The notes under the pieces are model-generated. The model saw only the letters and a program-made list of their open reading frames with translations. It made no database searches and was not told the DNA's origin. This document shows, one piece after another, positions 8,100 to 15,269 of a stretch of DNA of 37,647 bases (the first letter of the stretch is position 1; every line of letters starts with the position of its first letter). Origin of the DNA: Spirochaetota bacterium (GTDB lineage Bacteria > Spirochaetota > Leptospiria > Turneriellales > Turneriellaceae); contig JAFEGD010000126.1 of the NCBI GenBank assembly GCA_018240245.1, positions 1 to 37,647 of the forward strand, in the 5' to 3' direction. The translations under genes and the position numbers were made by a program.

Positions 8100-9087
8100 A
8101 CCCCACCAGCTCCTTCGCCGCTGCGACAACTTTCTCGACACTCGGCAACACTTGCGGTTCGAGCGAGAACGTGTATGGCATCGGCACGTCGTCGGCTGAG
8201 ATGACTTTGATCGGCGCGTCGAGTTCGTCGAACGCGATGTCTTGAATGTGGTATGCGAGCCATGCACCGTACGAGGCGACCGGCGTGCCTTCTTGTAGGA
8301 TTAACAAACGATGCGTTTTTTGTGCCGCTTGCAAAATGGCTTCTGAGTCGACCGGCTTTAAGGTGCGTAAGTCGAGAATGTCGGCGGCGATGCCTTCGGC
8401 CTTCAATTTGTCGGCCGCGAGACGCGCCAGATGCAGATTGAGCGACCACGTGATAATTGTGAGTTCGGCGAGTGTCTCTGATTCATAGAGGCGAGCCGAA
8501 CCCAATTCGATCAGATAGTCGGTGTTCTCGGGGTCATCCAACTCGCCTTTGACGGCATAAATTTTTTCGTGCTCTAAAAAAATCACCGGGTTATCGGCGC
8601 GAATCGCCGACTTCAAAAGCCCGCGCATATCGCCGGGCGTCGCCGGCGCCACCACGATAAGACCCGGCGTGTACGCATAAAATCCTTCGAGAATCGACGA
8701 ATGCTGCGCGCTCAAACTGCCGCCTGCGCCCTGCGGCGCGCGAAAAACAATCGGCAGCTTAAATTGCCCGCCCGACATGAAGTGCATCTTCGCCGCGTTG
8801 TTGATGAGTTGGTCGATTGCGACGAACGAAAAATTCCAGGTCATGAACTCGACGATGGGCCTGAGCCCCGCCATCGCGGCACCGATCGCGAGCCCCGCAA
8901 AACCCGACTCGGCGATCGGCGTGTCGATCACGCGATCTTCGCCGAAGCGTTCCATGAGATGTTGCGAAACTTTATATGCGCCGTTGTAGTGGCCGACCTC
9001 TTCGCCGATGAGAAAAACATTTTTGTCGCGCGCAAGTTCTTCGGCGAGTGCGGTATTGAGAGCTTCGCGTACAGTTACTTCAGCCAT
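8098..9087 (-). CDS. pdhB: Pyruvate dehydrogenase E1 component, beta subunit (329 aa)
   Basis: Transketolase-like beta subunit of the 2-oxoacid dehydrogenase E1 heterotetramer, which decarboxylates pyruvate with thiamine diphosphate and passes the acetyl group to E2. The sequence runs co-linear with PdhB: MAEVTVREALNTALAEEL, GEEVGHYNGAYKVSQ (with the Glu that activates the thiazolium ring), IDTPIAESGFAGLAIGAA, AQHSSILEGFYAYTPGL, and the C-terminal transketolase domain with ILDLRTLKPVD. The GAYKVSQ form is that of mitochondrial/alphaproteobacterial-type E1-beta rather than the branched-chain subfamily. No alpha subunit, E2 or E3 gene is adjacent, so pdhA must lie elsewhere; on the far side is a divergent membrane-protein gene. 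AAAGG ahead of the ATG serves as ribosome site. Confidence 0.93.
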   Translation of the reverse strand: MAEVTVREALNTALAEELARDKNVFLIGEEVGHYNGAYKVSQHLMERFGEDRVIDTPIAESGFAGLAIGAAMAGLRPIVEFMTWNFSFVAIDQLINNAAKMHFMSGGQFKLPIVFRAPQGAGGSLSAQHSSILEGFYAYTPGLIVVAPATPGDMRGLLKSAIRADNPVIFLEHEKIYAVKGELDDPENTDYLIELGSARLYESETLAELTIITWSLNLHLARLAADKLKAEGIAADILDLRTLKPVDSEAILQAAQKTHRLLILQEGTPVASYGAWLAYHIQDIAFDELDAPIKVISADDVPMPYTFSLEPQVLPSVEKVVAAAKELVG

Positions 9088-9190
9088 ACGCCTTTGCTAC
9101 ATTTGCGCGAGGGGTGTCGATTAAGAAGCAAACTCTTATGAGCCCGTGAACACTTTACATAATAATTCAAGAATCGCTTGAGGTAGTTTC

Positions 9191-9667
9191 ATGGGTTATG
9201 TTCTCTATATTTCGGCTACAATGTTCATATTGCCGTTAATCAGCATTGGTATCGAATTTTGTTATCGATCTTCGCAAAATAGGCTTCTTGATCTAACGTG
9301 GAAATGGTTTATTTTCTGGGCGATAGGCATCAGACTTTTCAGTGCCGGTATAAATCAAATTGCAAACCCGGCATTTACCGCCGGAATTTTACAACTAAAC
9401 GATTCGGCGCATCTCATTATTCGTGAATTAGGTTTTGCCAATTTGCTCATGGGCACCCTTGCTTGTCTTTCTTTGTTCGTACCTGCGTTTCGTTCCGCTG
9501 CAACCTTAGGCGGGCTGTATTTAGGTATGGCCGGAATCCTGCACGTCGTTCGCGGCAGTGATCACGTAAATTTGAAAGAATCCATAGCACTAATTTCAGA
9601 CCTCTGGGCGTTTCTGATTGTCGTGGCTTACTACTTAGATTTTTTTCTCTTGCGTTACCGAAGCTGA
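9191..9667 (+). CDS. Small polytopic membrane protein, DUF6790-like (158 aa)
   Basis: Five hydrophobic segments are visible at about residues 1-23, 43-62, 80-101, 105-122 and 135-154, so it is an inner-membrane protein. The stretch HLIIRELGFANLLMGTLACLSL resembles small membrane proteins of the DUF6790 type (conserved RELG.AN..FG), a family without known function; this assignment is from memory and tentative. GAGG lies 8 bases ahead of the ATG. The gene is alone: divergent from pdhB and convergent, 3 bases apart, with the pseudouridine synthase gene. Confidence 0.75.
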   Translation: MGYVLYISATMFILPLISIGIEFCYRSSQNRLLDLTWKWFIFWAIGIRLFSAGINQIANPAFTAGILQLNDSAHLIIRELGFANLLMGTLACLSLFVPAFRSAATLGGLYLGMAGILHVVRGSDHVNLKESIALISDLWAFLIVVAYYLDFFLLRYRS

Positions 9668-9669
9668 AT

Positions 9670-10416
9670 CTACTCACTCAAAATTCTCTCCACTTCGCGA
9701 AACTCGCCGGGCTTGAGGTCGCCGAGCGTATACGGTCCTAAATCGGTGCGCTTGAGCTCGCGCGCAAAAACACCCAAGCGCTCCAAGACACGGCGGATTT
9801 CTCGGTTACGCCCTTCGCGCAGCAAAATTTCGTAGTGTGCGGGCTTCTCCAATGCGCGAATACTTTCGAAACGCAGCTTCTCGCCTTTATCGTAGACGCC
9901 TTTTTCGGCGCGGCGGCATTCGTCGGGTGAAAGCGGGCGACTCGTGCGCACGAGGTAGCGCTTCACAACCCCATGCTTCGGATGGCTCAAGGTATAGATA
10001 TGGTCGCCGTCGTTCGACAACACCATCAGTCCCGACGAACTAACGTCGAGGCGCCCGGCGAAAAACCACGCGCGATATTCTGCTGGTAGACACTCGAAAA
10101 GTGTCTTCAATTTTTTACCTCTGAGTATCTGCGAGCGGTGCGAACAGATCACGCCGACAGGTTTATGAAAAAGCAGCACGCGGCTCTCACTTTCGAGGTG
10201 AATTTTTTTGCCGTCGACGGTGAGCACGCAGGCGGATAGCTCGGCGACTGGTAGAGAATAATTGAGTTCGGTAATGGGTTCGCCGTTGACGCAAACCTTG
10301 TGCGTGCGCAGAAAATCTGCCGCACCGCGCCGCGAAGCAAGACCCGCGCGCGCTAACAGCTTACCGATGCGTAAGCTGTCGCGCTCGGTAGCTTTGTGTT
10401 CGGCGCGCTCTGCCAC
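9670..10416 (-). CDS. RsuA/RluB-family rRNA pseudouridine synthase (248 aa)
   Basis: Converts a specific uridine in ribosomal RNA to pseudouridine. An N-terminal S4 RNA-binding domain (LRIGKLLARAGLASRRGAAD, about residues 15-60) is followed by the catalytic domain with GRLDVSSSGLM, whose Asp124 is the nucleophile. The usual Thr of GRLDxxTxGL is Ser here. A later EGRNREIRRVLERLG block and the closing LGPYTLGDLKPGEFREV are typical of RsuA/RluB/RluE. Family members differ in target (16S U516, 23S U2605 or U2457), and I cannot tell which applies; the length and S4 domain favour RluB or RsuA. It is the last gene of the purB-rlmN-SH3 series, 5 bases after the SH3 lipoprotein. Confidence 0.9.
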   Translation of the reverse strand: MAERAEHKATERDSLRIGKLLARAGLASRRGAADFLRTHKVCVNGEPITELNYSLPVAELSACVLTVDGKKIHLESESRVLLFHKPVGVICSHRSQILRGKKLKTLFECLPAEYRAWFFAGRLDVSSSGLMVLSNDGDHIYTLSHPKHGVVKRYLVRTSRPLSPDECRRAEKGVYDKGEKLRFESIRALEKPAHYEILLREGRNREIRRVLERLGVFARELKRTDLGPYTLGDLKPGEFREVERILSE

Positions 10417-10421
10417 CGTTG

Positions 10422-11147
10422 CTAAGGCGCTGCGGGTGGCGCGGGACTCGTTGCTACGGGCGTATTACTTTTTTGATCTTTGAAAAGCTGCGTGCCCTTT
10501 TCGGCGAGATTGAGCTTATAATTGTCGCCGTCCATCGTGGCGCTGAAGACAAGAGTTTCGCCGACCATTTTTGCTTTCATCTCGGTCATCATCGGCTTCT
10601 TTATGTCGGTGATTTTCACCTCGGCAATACTGTCTTTGATTTCAATCGTATATTTGCCGTATTGCAAGCCTTTGCGATTCGCGCCGAACTCGATTTGCCC
10701 GTCGGGTTGTAGCGTTACGAAATTTGTCGTGAGCGCGCCGGTAATTTTTGCCGCATCCCAGCGCCCGATCATTTGGCCTTTGAGCTTCTTCTCGGCCTCT
10801 TCGGTCATTGCCTTCACATCGCCAGCGTTCGATTCAATCGCAAGATGAGCGCCGTAAGCCCAACCTGTAAGCCCGGCTGCATTCGTAACCTTGTACCAGT
10901 ACGCATTGAGCTTGCCGATCTGCACACTCTCGGCGCTGCGCTGGACAATCTTGACCTGCTCGCCACGGTTCAACCGCGCAATTTCGACGCCGCTCGTATT
11001 CGGCGAGATACGCATTTTCAAATCGGGCGAAGTGACGATTGTTGTCGCAGGCAGTGGAGCTTCTTCGGTCAAAACAACCTTTTTCTTACAAAAAGAAATT
11101 CCCCCAAGAAAAAAAATAATCAACGAATAATATAACAGGCGACGCAT
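10422..11147 (-). CDS. SH3-domain lipoprotein (241 aa)
   Basis: Starts MRRLLYYSLIIFFLGGISFC, a signal peptide with Cys20 as probable lipidation site; the box (G-I-S-F-C) is loose, as is common in spirochaetes. Residues about 42-100 form a bacterial SH3 domain (KMRISPNTSGVEIARLNRGE, then WYKVTNAAGLTGWAYGAHL), often used to bind peptidoglycan stem peptides. The rest (IGRWDAAKITGALTTNFVTL, LQYGKYTIEIKD, VGETLVFSATMDGDNYKL) looks like a lipocalin/META-type beta domain of unknown function, ending in a Pro/Ala tail. The start at 11147 is preferred because the 11 residues upstream spoil the signal peptide. It lies 29 bases after rlmN and 5 before the pseudouridine synthase. Confidence 0.82.
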   Translation of the reverse strand: MRRLLYYSLIIFFLGGISFCKKKVVLTEEAPLPATTIVTSPDLKMRISPNTSGVEIARLNRGEQVKIVQRSAESVQIGKLNAYWYKVTNAAGLTGWAYGAHLAIESNAGDVKAMTEEAEKKLKGQMIGRWDAAKITGALTTNFVTLQPDGQIEFGANRKGLQYGKYTIEIKDSIAEVKITDIKKPMMTEMKAKMVGETLVFSATMDGDNYKLNLAEKGTQLFKDQKSNTPVATSPAPPAAP

Positions 11148-11176
11148 AGCGTGGTGTTTAATTACGAGCGCGCGGG

Positions 11177-12238
11177 TCAAGGGGAATCGAGAGCTGTCGT
11201 TTCAGCTTGCCTGCCCGCGAGCATGCCGCACGCGCCGTCGATATCTTTCGCGGGCGATTTTCGGTTCACCGCAACGACGCCGCGCTCGACGAGCGCGCGC
11301 CAGAAGTCATAAATTTTTTCGTCCGAAGGGCGACGCATACCGTTGAATTCGGTATTCATTGGAATCAAGTTTACTTTCGCGCGCAAGAGGTTCGCCCAGC
11401 GCGCGAGCTCTTGCGCGTCGTCGGGAAAAATATTAACGCCGTCGATCATGATATATTCGAACATGAGTTGACCCTGTTGCAGTTCGGCACGATGCGCGCG
11501 CAGATATTCGAGCACATCGAGAAAATTAAATTTTTCTTCAATGTCCATAATCGCCGCACGCTTTTCGGGAAATACCGCGTGCAGCGACAACGCGAGCCGA
11601 TACGGTTGCTTTTCTTCGACAAAACGTTTGATTCCCGGCAAAACTCCAGAAGTTGAGAGGGTAATCCGCCGCCGCGAAATATTCAACCCGTGTTGGTGCG
11701 CGATGAGGTCGGCCGCGCGCAGCACGTTGTCATAATTGTAAAACGGCTCGCCCATGCCCATGAACACGATGTTCGTGATGCGCCGCTCATAGAGCTGCTG
11801 CATACCATAAACCTGCGCGAGAATCTCGCCCGCCGTGAGATTGCCCTTGAAAGCGATTTTTCCCGTCGCGCAAAAGCTGCAATCGAGCGAACAACCCGAT
11901 TGCACCGACACGCAGATCGATTGGCGATTTTCGTACGGCAGCCACACGCTCTCGACTTGGCGCTTGCCGTATGCGAATAAATATTTGGCCGTGTGGTCAG
12001 AGGGGGATTGTCTCTGGTTCAAAATTTGGAAATCGGGAAAGTTAAATTTTTCGAGCAGATAGTCTTGAAAGTCTGCTTTGAGATTGGTCATCTTGCGCAC
12101 GTCGAAGACTTGCTTCAAGTGCAGCCATTGAAAGACCTGCTGCGCGCGAAATTTTTTATGCCCGTCGGGGGTAATCTGCGCCGCGAGTTCTTCTTCGGTA
12201 AGCGCGAGAATTTCTGGTTTTGCCACTACTGCGCCCAT
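11177..12238 (-). CDS. rlmN: Dual-specificity 23S rRNA/tRNA adenine-C2 methyltransferase RlmN (353 aa)
   Basis: Radical SAM enzyme that methylates C2 of A2503 in 23S rRNA and A37 of some tRNAs. Cluster cysteines 116, 120 and 123 are in CSLDCSFCATG. FMGMGEPFYNYDNVLRA and ITLSTSGVLPGI follow, and the second catalytic Cys337 is kept in DIDGACGML, so both cysteines of the methyl-transfer mechanism are present. This argues for RlmN rather than Cfr, without excluding a relative. The start at 12238 is chosen because upstream codons fall in a short repeat and because GAGGGG, supplied by that repeat, lies just ahead of the ATG. It follows purB by 40 bases. Confidence 0.95.
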   Translation of the reverse strand: MGAVVAKPEILALTEEELAAQITPDGHKKFRAQQVFQWLHLKQVFDVRKMTNLKADFQDYLLEKFNFPDFQILNQRQSPSDHTAKYLFAYGKRQVESVWLPYENRQSICVSVQSGCSLDCSFCATGKIAFKGNLTAGEILAQVYGMQQLYERRITNIVFMGMGEPFYNYDNVLRAADLIAHQHGLNISRRRITLSTSGVLPGIKRFVEEKQPYRLALSLHAVFPEKRAAIMDIEEKFNFLDVLEYLRAHRAELQQGQLMFEYIMIDGVNIFPDDAQELARWANLLRAKVNLIPMNTEFNGMRRPSDEKIYDFWRALVERGVVAVNRKSPAKDIDGACGMLAGRQAETTALDSP

Positions 12239-12241
12239 GAA

Positions 12242-12261
12242 CCCCTCGACGCCGCTCGGGG
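12242..12261. repeat. Short GC-rich extragenic repeat between purB and rlmN
   Basis: The 20-base CCCCTCGACGCCGCTCGGGG is a diverged form of the common CCTTCGAC..GCTCAGG type of dispersed extragenic repeat, with GC-rich ends that can pair. Its leftward-strand copy ends in GAGGGG and so gives rlmN its Shine-Dalgarno site. It lies in the gap between purB and rlmN. Confidence 0.5.
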
Positions 12262-12278
12262 CAAGTAAGTCATGGGCA

Positions 12279-13580
12279 TTACGGTGCTGCGACGCGCGCA
12301 AAAATTTTATCGATGTGCGTCAAAAACGAACGCGCGTCGAAAACGTCGTCCCAGTCTTTTTTTGCGATTGCCGAAAGTTTTGGGTTCGCTTGAAGTCGCT
12401 CGCGCAGATTGCCCTCCGCCGGGTTTTCCCACGTCGCCATCGCTGCGGCTTGTACAATCGCATACGCATCTTCGCGCGACATTTGCGTTTTCTCGGTTAC
12501 GGTCAAAAGCGCGCGCGACGAAAATAATAGCCCGTGCGTAGCATCGAGCACGCGCTCGCAATTTTTTTCATGGACATGCAAGTTTCCGACGACGAACGTC
12601 GACTTAAGAAGCATATACTCTAAGAGCGAGGTCGCATCGGGCAAGATAACGCGCTCGGCGCCCGAATGCGAAATATCGCGCTCGTGCCACAGCGGTATGT
12701 TGTACTCGGCGGTGTTGGCGTAACCCGAGAGCACGCGCGCAAGGCCGCAGATGCGCTCGGCGATAACCGGGTTGCGTTTGTGCGGCATCGCACTCGAACC
12801 TTTCTGGCCTTTTTGAAACGGCTCTTCGAGTTCGCGGCCTTCGGTGCGTTGCATCAGGCGGATTTCTTGCATCAAGCGATACAATGCTTGACCGGCGATG
12901 GCAATCGCCTGTAAAAAATACGCATGCCGATCGCGGGGAATAACTTGCGTGCTCACAGGCTCGGGCGCAAGGTTGCATTTTTTGAGGACATACGTTTCGA
13001 GCTCGGGCGGCATTTGCGAGTAGGTGCCCACAGCGCCCGAAATTTTACCGAAACGGCAATCGGCGAGCGCATGCTGCAGGCGCTCGCGAGCACGACTAAG
13101 CTCCGCATAGTAGCCCAAAAATTTGAGGCCTAACGTTGTCGGCTCTGCATGCACGCCGTGCGTGCGCCCGGCGACAACCAAGTCTTTGTACTTTTGCGCG
13201 AAATCATAAACGACTTTAAGAAGCTGCGCGAACGCTTTATCGATGAGAGAACCCGCTTCGAGAATGAGCATCATCTGCGCGGTGTCTCCCACATCGGATG
13301 AGGTGAGGCCAAAGTGTACGTGTCGCGACGCGGGGCCGATATTTTCGGCAAGCGCCGTGAGAAAAGCGATAACGTCGTGGTGTACCTCGGCTTCGATTGC
13401 GTTGATGCGCTCGACGGTGAACGTCGATTTCGTGCGAATGTCGTGAAGCTCGGCGTCTGTGAGGCGACCTTGCGCGTGCCAATACTCGCACGCGGCGATT
13501 TCAATGTCGCGCCAGACTTCGAATTTGCGCTGCAGCGACCACAGCCGCCGCATTTCGGGAGTGGAGTAGCGGTCGATCAC
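12279..13580 (-). CDS. purB: Adenylosuccinate lyase (433 aa)
   Basis: Homotetrameric lyase that releases fumarate from SAICAR and from adenylosuccinate in purine synthesis. The three fumarase/aspartase superfamily blocks are clear: TSSDVGDTA near residues 93-101, GRTHGVHAEPTT with His141, and the mobile signature loop GSSAMPHKRNP at 261-271 with the catalytic serines 262/263. The family C-terminal domain (MSREDAYAIVQAAAM) is intact. Length fits the 430-residue Bacillus-type PurB. The start codon is GTG at 13578-13580 (reads GTGATCGAC), immediately against the inverted-repeat element; that element supplies AAGGGGG as ribosome site. Probably first gene of the purB-rlmN-SH3-RsuA series. Confidence 0.96.
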   Translation of the reverse strand: MIDRYSTPEMRRLWSLQRKFEVWRDIEIAACEYWHAQGRLTDAELHDIRTKSTFTVERINAIEAEVHHDVIAFLTALAENIGPASRHVHFGLTSSDVGDTAQMMLILEAGSLIDKAFAQLLKVVYDFAQKYKDLVVAGRTHGVHAEPTTLGLKFLGYYAELSRARERLQHALADCRFGKISGAVGTYSQMPPELETYVLKKCNLAPEPVSTQVIPRDRHAYFLQAIAIAGQALYRLMQEIRLMQRTEGRELEEPFQKGQKGSSAMPHKRNPVIAERICGLARVLSGYANTAEYNIPLWHERDISHSGAERVILPDATSLLEYMLLKSTFVVGNLHVHEKNCERVLDATHGLLFSSRALLTVTEKTQMSREDAYAIVQAAAMATWENPAEGNLRERLQANPKLSAIAKKDWDDVFDARSFLTHIDKIFARVAAP

Positions 13581-13715
13581 CTCACCCCCTTTCCCCCTCT
13601 CCCCGTCGCGGAGAGGGGGTGGCGCGTAGTAAGATTACGAGTAAGGGTGATATTACCCACTCGACTGCCTCTCCACACCGTGGAGAGGGGGTGGCGCGTA
13701 GCGACGGGGGTGAGG
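13580..13715. repeat. 136-bp MITE/REP-like element with perfect terminal inverted repeats
   Basis: CCTCACCCCC at 13580-13589 is matched by GGGGGTGAGG at 13706-13715. Inside are two strong hairpins: 13593-13602 with 13610-13619 (10 bp, 7-base loop) and 13668-13676 with 13680-13688 (9 bp, 3-base loop). The 20-mer GGAGAGGGGGTGGCGCGTAG occurs twice, at 13610-13629 and 13682-13701. The element fills the purB-desaturase gap almost exactly and resembles the paired 'CCTCACCCC...CTCTCC' extragenic repeats found in many genomes. It encodes nothing. The hairpins may also end desaturase transcripts, and the left end gives purB its Shine-Dalgarno site. Confidence 0.8.
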
Positions 13716-13721
13716 CGTTCT

Positions 13722-14720
13722 TCATACGCCAGCAATTCTCACGTCGGGAATCACCTCGTCGTCGAGACCGACACCGCCGCGCTCTTTGCGCACGACGCGG
13801 TTCGCGAGCGACATGTTTTTATCGAAAATAAATTTGAGCACGAGCAATCCCCACGACGTGTGGTATTTCATATTGTTATAGAACTCCGGTGCAGCCGCAC
13901 GGATTTTCGGTAGATAGTTCCAAGATGCCGAGGGAAAATCATGGTGCTCGTTATGGTAGCCGACATGGCACGAGGGTAAAGACAGCCAACCGTAATAACT
14001 ATACGTCTCTTGCGGCTCGGCGACCATGTAATGCTCTTGAATGAGTCGTCCGCCGACAATGGATAATCCAAAGCCGAACCAGAACGACGCGGCGATGTAA
14101 AGAAACGCCATCGGACCCATAAAATAGAACACGCAGAAATCGGTCGCAAAGGTCGTGACCCAATTCGCGAGCACCCAGCCGTCAAAGAACGCAACTTCGC
14201 GCACGCGCATCGTGCGCAGCGTTTGAATCAGCGGATAGAGCGCGAGCCACAGCATTTTTCGGTACCAAACATTTTTGATCGCTTTGACCTCCCACTGCGC
14301 GGGCAGGTCGGCGTCGAGTTCGTACACGCCCTGAAACGCATGGTGCTTCATGTGGTATTTTTTGAACGAGACGTACGACGGCACCAGCATGGGAGCATTG
14401 ACGATGAGACCAAAAACGTCGTTAAAAAATTTTCCACGAAAAATGAGGCCATGCGAAGCGTCGTGCAAAAGCCCGATGTAGCTGTGGTTGATGAGCGTAC
14501 CGACGAGCCACGCAGCGGGGAGTATAATGTACCACGCCTCATTGCGTAAGAACCACGCAATGGTAAGTTGGAGCGCTACCGTGAAAAGAATGACGACCGC
14601 ACTCCATGGATTTTTTTTGCCGATAAACTTGCGCATTTCGGGGTGCGCCTTCAAAATCGCCGCCGTGCGCGCCAGGTGCGGCTCTTGCTTCTTATCGAAG
14701 AGAAATTCAGTACGTGCCAT
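13722..14720 (-). CDS. Sphingolipid delta-4 desaturase (DES/DEGS)-like membrane desaturase (332 aa)
   Basis: Di-iron membrane fatty-acid desaturase with the three His boxes HDASH (86-90), HMKHH (123-127) and HNEHH (256-260) and about four membrane helices. It resembles eukaryotic dihydroceramide desaturase throughout, not only at the boxes. The N-terminal EFLFDKKQEPHLAR compares with the DEGS 'F.w.ytdqPHa.Rr' start, YVSFKKYHMKHH with 'YSISFKRYHMDHH', and QETYSYYGWLSLP...GYHNEHHDFP with 'HETYSYYGPLN...GYHNEHHDFP'. Eukaryotic DES puts the 4,5 double bond into dihydroceramide; bacterial relatives have mostly unproven substrates. The ATG at 14720 is preferred to a TTG 7 codons upstream because it fits the family N-terminus. 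No sphingolipid-synthesis gene is adjacent. Confidence 0.85.
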   Translation of the reverse strand: MARTEFLFDKKQEPHLARTAAILKAHPEMRKFIGKKNPWSAVVILFTVALQLTIAWFLRNEAWYIILPAAWLVGTLINHSYIGLLHDASHGLIFRGKFFNDVFGLIVNAPMLVPSYVSFKKYHMKHHAFQGVYELDADLPAQWEVKAIKNVWYRKMLWLALYPLIQTLRTMRVREVAFFDGWVLANWVTTFATDFCVFYFMGPMAFLYIAASFWFGFGLSIVGGRLIQEHYMVAEPQETYSYYGWLSLPSCHVGYHNEHHDFPSASWNYLPKIRAAAPEFYNNMKYHTSWGLLVLKFIFDKNMSLANRVVRKERGGVGLDDEVIPDVRIAGV

Positions 14721-14896
14721 GTGGCTTTTTGTGCGTCGCAAACAGGGGGTAAAGTAGAATAGGATAGGTGTAGTGACTACGCGGTAACTGCGGTAAAAAA
14801 TCGCGCCAGCAGTTCCCGCCGATTCACTTAAGTCGCTATTTTCTTTAATACAAAAATTTATGGCTACTTTTGTTAAAATACTATATACTAATACCG

Positions 14897-15202
14897 GTGC
14901 AAATTAGCGTTCGACGCACACTCGCAATCTTTTCGATTTTGTTCCTTTTACACACTATTGCTCCTAAGGCGCTTTTCAATCTCGACTCTAGCGATAACGA
15001 TACGCAGACGACTAACCAAAATCTCAATACTCTCGCCGAAGAAGAAGAGGAACACAGCGAAACCGAAATCAAGTTTATTGCATCTGCGCTCAGCGCGCTT
15101 CTGCCGATGCAAACCGCCGCCATCTTGCATTTTGTCGAAATACCTCTCGCCGGTATCGTCCCCGATATTATACTACCCCCTCCTCTGCTCAACGTCGCTT
15201 AG
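14897..15202 (+). CDS. Small secreted or membrane-anchored hypothetical protein (about 101 aa)
   Basis: A signal-like N-terminus (VRRTLAIFSILFLLHTIAP) is followed by a very acidic, polar middle (NLDSSDNDTQTTNQNLNT, then LAEEEEEHSE) and a hydrophobic, proline-rich end (PDIILPPPLLNVA). I do not recognise a family. GTG at 14897 is chosen because TATACT at 14884-14889 could be a -10 just ahead, making the message nearly leaderless; a TTG at 14870 is the alternative start, and neither has a Shine-Dalgarno site. It lies 67 bases before the SulP-carbonic anhydrase gene on the same strand and may be co-transcribed, so an accessory periplasmic role in anion or bicarbonate uptake is possible but unproven. 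Confidence 0.55.
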   Translation: MQISVRRTLAIFSILFLLHTIAPKALFNLDSSDNDTQTTNQNLNTLAEEEEEHSETEIKFIASALSALLPMQTAAILHFVEIPLAGIVPDIILPPPLLNVA

Positions 15203-15269
15203 ATGCTGCCCGGCGGCCCAGAGACCGCTATCGCGATTTAACGAATGAATTTTTTTGTGGAGGATTTAT

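Noticed and set aside
12239..12301. Upstream extension of RlmN by 21 residues
   Set aside because: The added residues are encoded by the short repeat and by purB antisense; family members start near residue 22.
13610..13701. Two copies of a 20-base repeat as a possible CRISPR
   Set aside because: Only two copies, each part of a hairpin within an element with terminal inverted repeats; no cas genes nearby.
14860..14907. 15-codon ATG ORF ahead of the small secreted protein
   Set aside because: Too short, no ribosome site; lies in an AT-rich promoter-like stretch.
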